Source: Clostridiales bacterium UBA6363 (lineage in GTDB: Bacteria > Bacillota > Clostridia > UBA1381). From it: a DNA stretch of 16,469 nt. The notes under the pieces were generated by a model. That model did no database searches. It was not told the origin of the DNA and was given only the letters and a program-made list of their open reading frames with translations. The stretch spans positions 1 through 16,469 of the forward strand of contig DJRJ01000031.1 of the NCBI GenBank assembly GCA_002438865.1, read 5' to 3'. Below, piece by piece: positions 1 to 7,062 of the stretch (position 1 is its first letter; the number at the start of each line of letters is the position of its first letter). The translations under genes and the position numbers were made by a program.

Positions 1-23
1 TTATTAATGTTTGATAAAACATG

Positions 24-52
24 TTGATAAAAGCGAAAAAGTGTGATACAAT
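24..52 (+). promoter_or_regulatory. SigA-type promoter of the structured RNA candidate
   Basis: A -35 box TTGATA (24-29) and a -10 box TACAAT (47-52) are separated by exactly 17 bp. Initiation about 7 bases downstream would fall at G59, which is the first base of an 18-bp helix arm. This fit between predicted start and first paired base is the main reason to believe in a dedicated transcript here. The 9-mer TTGATAAAA occurs twice with a 13-bp period (11-19 and 24-32), so the -35 region is itself duplicated; whether this binds a regulator is unknown. Confidence 0.65.
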
Positions 53-58
53 AATTTT

Positions 59-268
59 GCCAAACTAATTGAATATTTTTTGATGAGGACTTTTCTTTTT
101 ATGAAGAACGGGTTTATTTTGCTATACTATTCTGTATGAATTGCAAAAAACGCAAATTCCAATTGGAATGGTACGGCTTTGTTCTTATCATATTCAATTA
201 GTTTGGCGACTGTCGGAGTTTGCGTTTTTCGGTGTGCGGGCTGTGACGGTCTGCACACTTTTTATTTT
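59..268 (+). ncRNA. Structured RNA candidate, family not recognised
   Basis: No known RNA family could be assigned by eye. Positions 59-76 pair perfectly with 190-207 (18 bp). After a five-T bulge, 82-90 pairs with 181-189 (9 bp, two G-U), giving a rod about 149 nt long. Inside are a small hairpin (117-122 with 143-148, and an inner ATAC/GTAT pair) and a self-complementary ATTCCAATTGGAAT. A consensus-like promoter points at base 59, and an intrinsic terminator sits at 232-268, giving a transcript of about 210 nt. A 15-bp helix (146-160 with 215-229, one G-U) would cross the main rod, so two folds may compete. The size and the rod with closing stem recall 6S RNA, but diagnostic 6S sequence was not seen. 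A cis-acting leader or a MITE-like inverted repeat is also possible. Confidence 0.5.
232..268 (+). terminator. Intrinsic terminator of the RNA candidate
   Basis: Positions 232-241 (GTGTGCGGGC) pair with 249-258 (GTCTGCACAC), including two G-U pairs, around a 7-nt loop. The stem is followed directly by TTTTTATTTT (259-268). It is a good Rho-independent terminator on the + strand. Confidence 0.65.
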
Positions 269-402
269 GCCAATTTATACGGGTGACAGAGGTGATTTAT
301 ATTTTTCGTTACGCAAAAATAAAAGTGCAAAGTCTACATATAAAAGCCGATAAATAAAAACAAACGTTCCGTATTGCCGCCAAACATAATAATTTAATTA
401 AG
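269..402. other. Intergenic stretch with no supported gene
   Basis: Between the two terminators I see no protein gene with a credible ribosome binding site. Very short reading frames exist but none has a recognisable product. The second terminator (403-433) implies that some transcript crosses this stretch, either readthrough from the RNA candidate or a separate small RNA. Confidence 0.4.
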
Positions 403-433
403 GGACTTAATAAACAGGATTAAGTCCTTTTTT
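403..433 (+). terminator. Intrinsic terminator upstream of the carboxypeptidase gene
   Basis: GGACTTAAT (403-411) pairs perfectly with ATTAAGTCC (419-427) around a 7-nt loop and is followed by TTTTTT (428-433). It would end any transcript entering from the left and insulate the carboxypeptidase gene. Confidence 0.75.
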
Positions 434-544
434 CGTGCATTGATTTTTTGCTGATTTCTGAATAAAAATCCGTTTTTGGTAAATTATATAAATAATATGA
501 TTTATCAATTTAAGGATTGGGCACGGAAAGGAATGATTATATTT

Positions 545-1684
545 ATGAAAAAAGCACTGTGTTTTATGCTGTGTGTTTTTATGCTTACTGCGCCGATGTC
601 GGCGTTTGCGGAGGAGCCGTCCGTAGAAACCGACGCAAAAGCGGTACTCCTTATGGAGGCGTCAACAGGTGAAGTCCTGTACGAAAATAATGCCGACGAA
701 AAGCTCCCTATCGCAAGCGTGACAAAGATTATGACAATGCTTCTGATTATGGAGGCAATAGATAACGGAACAATAACTTACGACGATACCGTAACGGTAA
801 GCGACAATGCTATGAGCTACGGCGGTTCTACAATGTTTCTCGAAACGGGAGAGCAGATAAGCGTAAACGATATGTTAAAGGGTATTGCCGTTGCCAGCGC
901 AAACGACGGCTGTGTTGCCATGGCGGAGCATCTTACGGGCAGTGAGGCGGCGTTTGTGGAAAAAATGAATAAGCGTGCCGAGGAGCTTGGTATGAACAAT
1001 ACTCATTTTATGAACACAAACGGACTTGACGAGGACGGTCACTATTCAAGCGCAAGAGATGTTGCAATTATGTCGAGGGAGCTTATAAAGCATACCGATA
1101 TATTTAATTATACTTCAATATGGACAGATGAACTGCGTGGCGGCAAGTTTAAGCTTGCAAACACAAACAAGCTTGTGCGCTTTTATGACGGCGCAAACGG
1201 TCTTAAAACAGGCTCAACCTCAAAGGCACTGTGCTGTTTGAGCGCAACGGCAAAAAGAGATAATATGCAGCTTATAGCGGTTGTTTTGGGGGCGCCCACG
1301 TCCGCCAAGAGATTTTCGTCCGCACGTGCGCTTTTGGATTACGGTTTTGCGTCTTATAAAATAGATATGCCTGTGAAAAAGGGAGATTTTGCGGAGGAAG
1401 CGGAGGTAAAAAAAGGCGTGGATAAAAAGGTAAACGCCGTGTGCGGTGAGAGCTTTTCACGCCTTGTCAGAAAAGATGACGCCGCCGAAACGGAAACGCA
1501 TACCGAAATGTACACGGATATAGCCGCACCGGTAAAAGAGGGGCAAAAGATAGGTGAAATGAAATTCACCCGAAACGGTGCGGAAATAGGGAAAATAGAT
1601 ATAGTTGCGGAAAAAGAAGTCCGCAAAAAGGGAATAGCGGATTTTATGAGCGATTTCATAGAAAAGCTTATCGGTAAAAAGTAA
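545..1684 (+). CDS. dacF: D-alanyl-D-alanine carboxypeptidase, PBP5/DacF family (peptidase S11)
   Basis: A 379-aa serine D,D-carboxypeptidase that removes the terminal D-Ala from peptidoglycan stem pentapeptides outside the membrane. The three penicillin-binding motifs are in order: SVTK (58-61, catalytic Ser and Lys), SAN (118-120) and KTG (221-223). A signal peptide covers about residues 1-22 (MKK, hydrophobic core, then AFA|EEP). A PBP5-type C-terminal beta domain follows the catalytic domain, and the last 15 residues form the basic amphipathic helix typical of membrane attachment. I chose ATG 545 because it begins the signal peptide; a GGAAAGG lies about 13 nt upstream. ATG 533 and ATG 476 are in frame, but 533 is too close to that motif and 476 would bury the signal peptide. 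The gene is monocistronic between two terminators. No strong promoter is clear; TTGATT (440-445) with TAAAAA (463-468) is a weak candidate. Which paralogue (DacF, DacA or DacB) cannot be settled. Confidence 0.93.
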   Translation: MKKALCFMLCVFMLTAPMSAFAEEPSVETDAKAVLLMEASTGEVLYENNADEKLPIASVTKIMTMLLIMEAIDNGTITYDDTVTVSDNAMSYGGSTMFLETGEQISVNDMLKGIAVASANDGCVAMAEHLTGSEAAFVEKMNKRAEELGMNNTHFMNTNGLDEDGHYSSARDVAIMSRELIKHTDIFNYTSIWTDELRGGKFKLANTNKLVRFYDGANGLKTGSTSKALCCLSATAKRDNMQLIAVVLGAPTSAKRFSSARALLDYGFASYKIDMPVKKGDFAEEAEVKKGVDKKVNAVCGESFSRLVRKDDAAETETHTEMYTDIAAPVKEGQKIGEMKFTRNGAEIGKIDIVAEKEVRKKGIADFMSDFIEKLIGKK

Positions 1685-1687
1685 ATA

Positions 1688-1717
1688 AAAAAGAGGAACG
1701 CTTGCGTTCCTCTTTTT
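1688..1717 (+). terminator. Terminator of the carboxypeptidase gene
   Basis: A perfect 13-bp stem (1688-1700 with 1705-1717) with a 4-nt loop has A-rich and T-rich ends, beginning 3 nt after the stop codon. It can work in both directions. Confidence 0.9.
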
Positions 1718-1840
1718 ATTTAAAGATGACTGCTTGCGCAGGCCGTAAAGTAACCGCATATTTTTTGACTAACTTTTGACTAAATTTTCTTGAAAAAAAA
1801 TACCGCATTTGACTGCACCAACAAAAAATTAAAGCAATAA

Positions 1841-1873
1841 AAATCCGCATAAACACTATGTTTATGCGGATTT
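1841..1873 (-). terminator. Terminator of tRNA-Pro
   Basis: A perfect 13-bp stem (1841-1853 with 1861-1873) around a 7-nt loop. On the - strand it lies 5 nt past the tRNA 3' CCA and is followed by a T-rich run. The 1718-1840 stretch between it and the preceding terminator holds nothing recognisable. Confidence 0.8.
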
Positions 1874-1878
1874 GAAGT

Positions 1879-1954
1879 TGGTCGGAGTGACAGGACTTGA
1901 ACCTGCGGCATCACGCCCCCCAGACGTGTGCGCTACCAGCTGCGCTACACCCCG
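1879..1954 (-). tRNA. tRNA-Pro, anticodon GGG
   Basis: A 76-nt cloverleaf with encoded CCA. Acceptor arm CGGGGTG pairs with CACTCCG (one G-U), the T arm contains GGTTCAAGTCC, and the anticodon arm CACGT/GCGTG closes the 7-nt loop CTGGGGG. The middle bases GGG read CCC and CCU proline codons. It stands alone with its own promoter and terminator. Confidence 0.96.
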
Positions 1955-1974
1955 ATTGCTTTAACGCAAGGACT

Positions 1975-2003
1975 ATTATACCACGATATTTCCCATTTGT
2001 CAA
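1975..2003 (-). promoter_or_regulatory. Consensus SigA promoter of tRNA-Pro
   Basis: Read on the - strand, a perfect TTGACA (2003-1998) and a perfect TATAAT (1980-1975) are separated by 17 bp, placing initiation about 15 bases before the mature 5' end. A full consensus match is typical of strong stable-RNA promoters. Confidence 0.9.
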
Positions 2004-2046
2004 TGGTTAATCGTTAATATTTCACAATTTTTAAATTAATTTTAAA

Positions 2047-2247
2047 GGAACGATGATGGCATCGTCCCGAAACCATTATTTCGTATGATGTACAATTCGG
2101 CAGGAGCAAGCCCCTGTCCTACGGCGTGCGGTGTTGATTTTGGGCGGTTTGGCTTGCCGTTATTGAAAACGTATCTGTAGGGGGTGATGCCTTCATCAAC
2201 CCGAAACGTTATGCGGTTTAATTAGGGACGATGAAAGGCATCGTCCC
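2047..2247. repeat. Cluster of REP-like intergenic hairpins
   Basis: Four short hairpins lie in 200 bp. 2047-2055 with 2060-2068 is a GGAACGATG/CATCGTCCC stem with one mismatch. 2101-2107 with 2110-2116 is CAGGAGC/GCCCCTG with one mismatch. 2182-2189 with 2194-2202 is GGGTGATG/CATCAACCC with one bulge. 2225-2233 with 2239-2247 is a perfect 9-bp GGGACGATG/CATCGTCCC stem. The first and last are variants of one unit, and CCCGAAAC recurs after two of them (about 2066 and 2200). Motifs like these are common dispersed intergenic repeats in gut Clostridia, from general knowledge. The perfect hairpin may double as the polC transcript end on the - strand. No protein gene is seen in 1955-2299. Confidence 0.6.
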
Positions 2248-2299
2248 GTACAAAACACATTTTCGAAAAGAGTAAGCCATTTTTATACAAAATACATTC

Positions 2300-5200
2300 T
2301 TAATCAAACAAGCTTACCTGATCCGCATCGGGCAGATCGTCAAAACAGCCATAATCCTCCAAAAGCTCCGCAACGGATTTCGTTATTCCCGTCCGCTCCT
2401 TTAAGTCGCTTACCGTCTTAAACGGTCCGTCCTCACGTGCCTTTGTTATGGATTTTGCCGCATTTTCGCCCATACCGGCAAGTGCGTTAAGCGGCGGCAG
2501 TATGCCGTCATCGCACGGCAGAAAGTCGGTCGCATGGCTCTTATACAAGTCTATCGGGGCAAAGTTTATTCCTCTTGCGTACATTTCGATACATATTTCA
2601 AGTATCGGAATGAGTCCCTCCTCTTTCGGGGTTGAAACTCCGTCCTTCTTTTTCTGTAACACTTCGTTAAGCGCCTCACGTGCAACGGCTTTTCCTCTTG
2701 CCATGATTGACGCATCAAAATCGTCCGCACGCACCGAGAAATACGCAATATAAAAGGCTACGGGCTGATATACCTTAAACCACGCTATGCGGAATGCCAT
2801 TGTAACATACGCCACGGCGTGCGCTTTCGGGAACATATACTTGATTTTTTTGCACGAGTCAATGTACCATTCGGGTACGTTTGCGGCACGCATTGCCTCC
2901 TCGTCCTCCGGCTTTAAGCCTTTTCCCTTACGCACGCTCTCCATTATCTTGAACGAATGACCCGCCTCAACGCCTGCGGCAATGAGGTAAATCATAATAT
3001 CGTCACGTGCACAGATGGAGTGCGACAGGTCGGTAAGTCCCTGGCGTATCAAGTCCTGCGCATTTCCGAGCCACACGTCCGTACCGTGCGAAAGTCCCGA
3101 TATTCGCACAAGCTCCGAAAACTTGGTCGGCTTTGTATCCTCAAGCATCTGCCGTACAAATTTTGTTCCGAACTCCGGTATGCCATATGTGCCGAGCGGT
3201 GTGCCTATATCATCATTTAAGCCGAGCGCCTCGTTTGACGTGAAAAGACTGAGCGTCTTTTTATCGTCAAGCGGAATTTTACGTGCGTTTACGCCCGTTA
3301 AATCCTCCAACATTCGTATAACGGTCGGATCATCGTGTCCGAGCTCGTCAAGCTTTAACAGGTTCTGATCTATCGAGTGATAATCAAAGTGCGTTGTGAA
3401 TATAGTCGAGTGCACATCGTCCGCCGGGTGCTGAACGGGACAGAATTCGTGTATGTTGTTTGTGTACGGCACAACAATTATTCCGCCGGGGTGCTGACCC
3501 GAGGTACGCTTAACCCCGACGCAGCCTGCCGCAAGACGTGCCATTTCCGCCTTACGCATGGTAATGCCCTTTTCTTCGCAGTATTTCAATACATATCCGT
3601 ATGCGGTTTTTTCGGCAACCGTGCCTATTGTACCTGCACGGAACACAAATCCCTCACCGAAAAACGTTTCTGTATACTTGTGTATGACAGGCTGATATTC
3701 GCCCGAAAAATTAAGGTCTATATCAGGTTCTTTATCGCCTTTGAAACCGAGAAACGTTTCAAACGGAATGTCATGGCCGTCCTTATCGCATTGTGTACCG
3801 CATTTGGGACACACTTTATCGGGCAGGTCACAGCCGGATATACCCGTGTCGCTTTCGACAAATTCGACATACTTGCAATTGGGGCAGATATAGTGCGCCG
3901 GCAGTGAATTTACCTCGGTAATATCCGACAGAAACGCAACAAACGACGAGCCTACCGAGCCTCTCGAGCCTACGAGGTAGCCGTCCGAGAGCGATTTCCT
4001 TACAAGCTCCTGCGCAATCCTGTACATAACCGAAAATCCGTATGTGGTTATTGAATGAAGCTCTTTGTCAAGCCGCTCCTTTACAAGCGGGGGGAGGGGG
4101 TTGCCGTATATTTCCATAGCCTTTTTCATGGAATCGTTCACTATGGCGTCCTTTGCGCCCTCGACAACAGGCGGACATTTTTCTTTCGGAATAGGGCGCA
4201 CGTCCTCTATCATATCGGCTATAAGGTTAGTGTTCGTTACAACGACTTCGTACGCTTTTTCTTTTCCGAGGTATGCAAATTCGTCAAGCATTTCCTTTGT
4301 GGTGCGCAGATAAAGCGGCGCCTGGTTATCAGCGTCCTTAAAACCCTTGTAATGCATAAGTATTTTGCGGTAATCGGCACCCTCTTTATCAAGAAAATGC
4401 ACGTCACAGGTTGCGCATACCTTCTTTCCGAGCTTGTCCCCGAGTTCAACTATACGCTTGTTAAGATTTTGCAAATCCTCATCTGTGTTGACGTTCGGAT
4501 ATTCGTCCGCATACTTCATAAATGCGTTGTTTCCGATTGGCTGTATTTCAAGATAATCGTAAAAATTAGCAATTTCCTCAAGTTCTTCTTCGGTTTTACC
4601 GCTTGTCATTGCACGGAAAAGCTCGCCCGCTTCACACGCAGAGCCGAGTATAAGTCCCTCTCGCTTTTCTTCAAGCAGACTTCGGGGTATTCTCGGTGTA
4701 CGGTGGAAATAGCTCAAATGCGATTCTGACACAAGTTCATATATATGCCGTATTCCCGTAAGATTTTTTGCAAGTATTATTATGTGGTATGCACGGCTCT
4801 TTTTTGCCGTCATACGCAAATTAAACTGCTCATTGAGCGAGCAAATATCTGTCTTATCTATGCTTTCAAGCTTTTCAAGCATTTTAACGAAAATATCCGC
4901 CGTTGCCTTTGCATCATCAACGGCACGGTGATGGTTTTCGAGTATTATATTCAGATGCTTTGTAAGGGTATCCAGCTTATGGTTTGGCAGATCGGGATAC
5001 AGACACCTTGCGAGCGTCAGCGTATCGAGATACGGAAAATCAAAGGACGATCCCATTTTTGCCGCTTTTTCTTTCATAAATCCCACGTCAAACTCGGCAT
5101 TGTGCGCCGCCACTATACAGCCTTTGCAGAAATCCTTGAAGCTTTCAAGCTGTTCCTCTATCGGGAGAGCGTCCTTAACCATTTTGTCCGTTATACCCGT

Positions 5201-6349
5201 AAGCTCAACTATCTTTTCAGGTATGGGCATACCGGGATTTACAAAGGTCGACCATTTATCCGTTATTACTCCGTTTTCGACCTTTACCGCTCCTATTTCT
5301 GTAATTCCGCACGTGTGCTTGTCAAGCCCCGTTGTTTCTATATCGAACACCACAAACGGCGAGTGTATGTCTGCACCGCAGCACAGTTCGGAGTCGTATA
5401 TAATTTTTTTGCTGTCGTCTATCAGATACCCCTCTACGCCGTACAGCACCTTGATTTTTGTGTTCAGGTCGGACGCTTTCATTGCGTCGGGATACGACTG
5501 CACAACTCCGTGGTCGGTAAGCGCTATCGCCTTATGCCCCCAGTATATCGCACGGTTTATAAGGTCTGCGGCAGAGGACACGCCGTCCATCGTTGACATC
5601 TGTGTGTGCATATGCAGTTCCACACGCTTTACGGCTTCGTTGTCCTGTCTTACGGGCGGTGCGGGGATTTCGGCAATGTCGTTTGCCATAATGATTACTT
5701 CTTTGGCATAGTCGTCATACTGCGCCTTGCCACGGCACACAATGTATATTCCGCCGCCCTTTACGCCTTTTTTTATCTTTCCGAAAAAGTTTTTAAAGGC
5801 GCTGTCATCATCTTTTTTCGTGACAAACATTTTTATGCTGACAGAGTCCTGCATATCGGTAATATCCATCGTTATCAGATGAAACTGCTTGCCTGTTTTT
5901 TTTGAGGTTATCTCACGTTCATCGGCACTGAAAACCTTTCCCGATACGATAACCCGTCCCGAATTTTCGTTTATCGATGAAATGGAAAAAACATCGCCCT
6001 TTATCGGTCTGCCGTAAAGCATATCGCCCGTGTTTACTCTGCCGACCTTTCTGTTGGTGCGGCGTACCGTTTCGGGGGAGGAGTGTTCCTCATTTTCGGG
6101 TGCTTCATAGTACATAACGTTGTTTTCTTCAAACTTTCCGCCCGATACGGCGTCCGCTTTTATGCCCGAAAGGGAACAGCTCTTTTTCAGTTCCGCACAT
6201 GCCTTATCCATCAGGTATCTCGAAGTACCCTCTCCGAACAGCACGGACATTTGGCGTCTGTTTTTTGAAAGAGATATTTTCTCGACCTCTAAATCCTTTA
6301 TTTCGTCATCTGTTATATCGGGGAAAATACTCCCAAGCTTAGGTCTCAA
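2300..6349 (-). CDS. polC: DNA polymerase III alpha subunit, PolC type (Gram-positive replicative polymerase)
   Basis: A 1349-aa replicative polymerase with built-in proofreading. Domains in order: short N-terminal region (1-110), OB fold (about 115-228), and a PHP domain (HMH at 246-248, TDHG at 278-281) split by a DEDDh exonuclease (DIETTG at 336, AAHNAEFD at 414-421, HHRAVDD at 473-479). Then come the polymerase core with GSRGSVGSS (794-802), a zinc-ribbon cysteine cluster (C822, C825, C840, C847, C850), catalytic PDIDLNFSGE (D876, D878), GQHPGG and D1001, and finally a helix-hairpin-helix region. The last residues, QVSLFD, are a sliding-clamp binding motif. The start is TTG at 6349: AAGGAG (6365-6360) lies 10 nt upstream, an in-frame TGA occurs at 6370-6368, and the next ATG is residue 34. 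The N-terminal domain is therefore shorter than in Bacillus PolC (about 1437 aa). The gene is monocistronic here. Confidence 0.98.
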   Translation of the reverse strand: MRPKLGSIFPDITDDEIKDLEVEKISLSKNRRQMSVLFGEGTSRYLMDKACAELKKSCSLSGIKADAVSGGKFEENNVMYYEAPENEEHSSPETVRRTNRKVGRVNTGDMLYGRPIKGDVFSISSINENSGRVIVSGKVFSADEREITSKKTGKQFHLITMDITDMQDSVSIKMFVTKKDDDSAFKNFFGKIKKGVKGGGIYIVCRGKAQYDDYAKEVIIMANDIAEIPAPPVRQDNEAVKRVELHMHTQMSTMDGVSSAADLINRAIYWGHKAIALTDHGVVQSYPDAMKASDLNTKIKVLYGVEGYLIDDSKKIIYDSELCCGADIHSPFVVFDIETTGLDKHTCGITEIGAVKVENGVITDKWSTFVNPGMPIPEKIVELTGITDKMVKDALPIEEQLESFKDFCKGCIVAAHNAEFDVGFMKEKAAKMGSSFDFPYLDTLTLARCLYPDLPNHKLDTLTKHLNIILENHHRAVDDAKATADIFVKMLEKLESIDKTDICSLNEQFNLRMTAKKSRAYHIIILAKNLTGIRHIYELVSESHLSYFHRTPRIPRSLLEEKREGLILGSACEAGELFRAMTSGKTEEELEEIANFYDYLEIQPIGNNAFMKYADEYPNVNTDEDLQNLNKRIVELGDKLGKKVCATCDVHFLDKEGADYRKILMHYKGFKDADNQAPLYLRTTKEMLDEFAYLGKEKAYEVVVTNTNLIADMIEDVRPIPKEKCPPVVEGAKDAIVNDSMKKAMEIYGNPLPPLVKERLDKELHSITTYGFSVMYRIAQELVRKSLSDGYLVGSRGSVGSSFVAFLSDITEVNSLPAHYICPNCKYVEFVESDTGISGCDLPDKVCPKCGTQCDKDGHDIPFETFLGFKGDKEPDIDLNFSGEYQPVIHKYTETFFGEGFVFRAGTIGTVAEKTAYGYVLKYCEEKGITMRKAEMARLAAGCVGVKRTSGQHPGGIIVVPYTNNIHEFCPVQHPADDVHSTIFTTHFDYHSIDQNLLKLDELGHDDPTVIRMLEDLTGVNARKIPLDDKKTLSLFTSNEALGLNDDIGTPLGTYGIPEFGTKFVRQMLEDTKPTKFSELVRISGLSHGTDVWLGNAQDLIRQGLTDLSHSICARDDIMIYLIAAGVEAGHSFKIMESVRKGKGLKPEDEEAMRAANVPEWYIDSCKKIKYMFPKAHAVAYVTMAFRIAWFKVYQPVAFYIAYFSVRADDFDASIMARGKAVAREALNEVLQKKKDGVSTPKEEGLIPILEICIEMYARGINFAPIDLYKSHATDFLPCDDGILPPLNALAGMGENAAKSITKAREDGPFKTVSDLKERTGITKSVAELLEDYGCFDDLPDADQVSLFD

Positions 6350-6382
6350 TTTATAAGCGCTCCTTTTTCATCATATATTACA

Positions 6383-6411
6383 ATTATATCATTTATTTTT
6401 GGCGAAATCAA
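6383..6411 (-). promoter_or_regulatory. polC promoter
   Basis: On the - strand, TTGATT (6411-6406) and a perfect TATAAT (6388-6383) are separated by 17 bp. The predicted leader is only about 27 nt, ending in the AAGGAG that serves the TTG start codon. Confidence 0.8.
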
Positions 6412-6413
6412 TA

Positions 6414-6442
6414 TTGAAAAATGTATAAAAAAAGAGTATCAT
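6414..6442 (+). promoter_or_regulatory. Promoter of the CBM9-like gene
   Basis: TTGAAA (6414-6419) and TATCAT (6437-6442) are separated by 17 bp. The -35 box is only 2 bp from the -35 box of the divergent polC promoter, so the two polymerase sites overlap sterically. Confidence 0.65.
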
Positions 6443-6475
6443 TATATATGTATAAATATTGCGGGAGAAATGGAT

Positions 6476-7042
6476 ATGAAAGAAACAAAAAAAATCGAAA
6501 TTATGAACTATCCGTGGGATATTAACGGATACAAGCCGAAAACATTTGCCGAGATAACAAGAGATGATAACGGATTTGCCGTACACTTTGTGTCATACGA
6601 AACGGAGCTTTCCGCCATACAGACGGAGCATAACACGGACATTTACTGCGACAGTGCAATGGAGCTGTTTGTGAAATTTGCGCCCGAAACCGACAATCAT
6701 TACATAAATTTTGAAATAAATCCGAACGGTGCAATGTATTGTTCAAACAGCACGGAACGGGAGAACAGCACGCAGATAGCGACTGAAGTGATAGATACGC
6801 TTAATCCCAAAACGCAGATTTTTCCCGACCGCTGGGAGGCTGAGTATTATATAAGCGTTGATTTTATAAAACGGTTTTTCCCCGACTATATCCACGGCGG
6901 ACTTATAGTGGGAAATCTGTATAAAACGGGTGAAAAAGCAAAGTATCCGCACTGGGGGTGCTGGCGTGAAACGGGAACGGAAAAGCCTGATTTCCATCGC
7001 CCGGAAAGCTTTGATGTGATATTTACAAATAAAAAAATATGA
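6476..7042 (+). CDS. Carbohydrate-binding family 9 (CBM9)-like beta-sandwich protein
   Basis: A 188-aa protein made almost wholly of one domain like the CBM9-like proteins of Clostridia. Family-type segments are DSAMELFVKF (59-68), YINFEINPNGAM (76-87), WEAEYYISVDF (110-120) and, near the end, GNLYKTGEKAKYPHWGCW followed by DFHRPESF, which is the most telling part. There is no signal peptide or membrane segment, so it appears cytoplasmic, which is odd for a sugar-binding module; no catalytic domain is attached. I chose ATG 6476 because GGGAG (6463-6467) lies 8 nt upstream; ATG 6470 is in frame but only 2 nt from that motif. The gene is monocistronic and ends inside a terminator shared with the converging lipoprotein gene. 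The ligand is unknown, and the family call is by eye. Confidence 0.75.
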   Translation: MKETKKIEIMNYPWDINGYKPKTFAEITRDDNGFAVHFVSYETELSAIQTEHNTDIYCDSAMELFVKFAPETDNHYINFEINPNGAMYCSNSTERENSTQIATEVIDTLNPKTQIFPDRWEAEYYISVDFIKRFFPDYIHGGLIVGNLYKTGEKAKYPHWGCWRETGTEKPDFHRPESFDVIFTNKKI

Positions 7043-7062
7043 GCTTAGCTCATATTTTTTTT
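7031..7062. terminator. Shared bidirectional terminator overlapping two stop codons
   Basis: A 14-bp stem (7031-7044 with 7048-7061) closes on a 3-nt loop, with ATATGAGC/GCTCATAT as the core and A and T runs outside. The TGA of the + strand CBM9-like gene (7040-7042) lies in one arm, and the TAA of the - strand lipoprotein gene (7063-7061) touches the other. It therefore ends both converging transcripts. Confidence 0.85.

Noticed and set aside
59..268. Assignment of the left-end RNA as 6S, tmRNA, T-box or a known riboswitch
   Set aside because: I found no tmRNA tag or tRNA-like ends, no T-box AGGGTGG-type motif and no riboswitch core I know. 6S is suggested only by shape, so the class is left open.
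141..353. A 70-codon + strand open frame near the left edge
   Set aside because: It starts at TTG without a ribosome binding site, runs through the arms of the structured RNA candidate and a terminator hairpin, and its translation looks random.
1272..1759. Overlapping - strand open frames opposite the carboxypeptidase gene
   Set aside because: They lack ribosome binding sites and recognisable sequence, and one reads through the terminator hairpin after the real gene.
2448..6268. Many long + strand open frames opposite polC, up to 283 codons
   Set aside because: They are antisense shadows of polC. None has a credible start site or a recognisable protein, while the polC frame carries every family motif.
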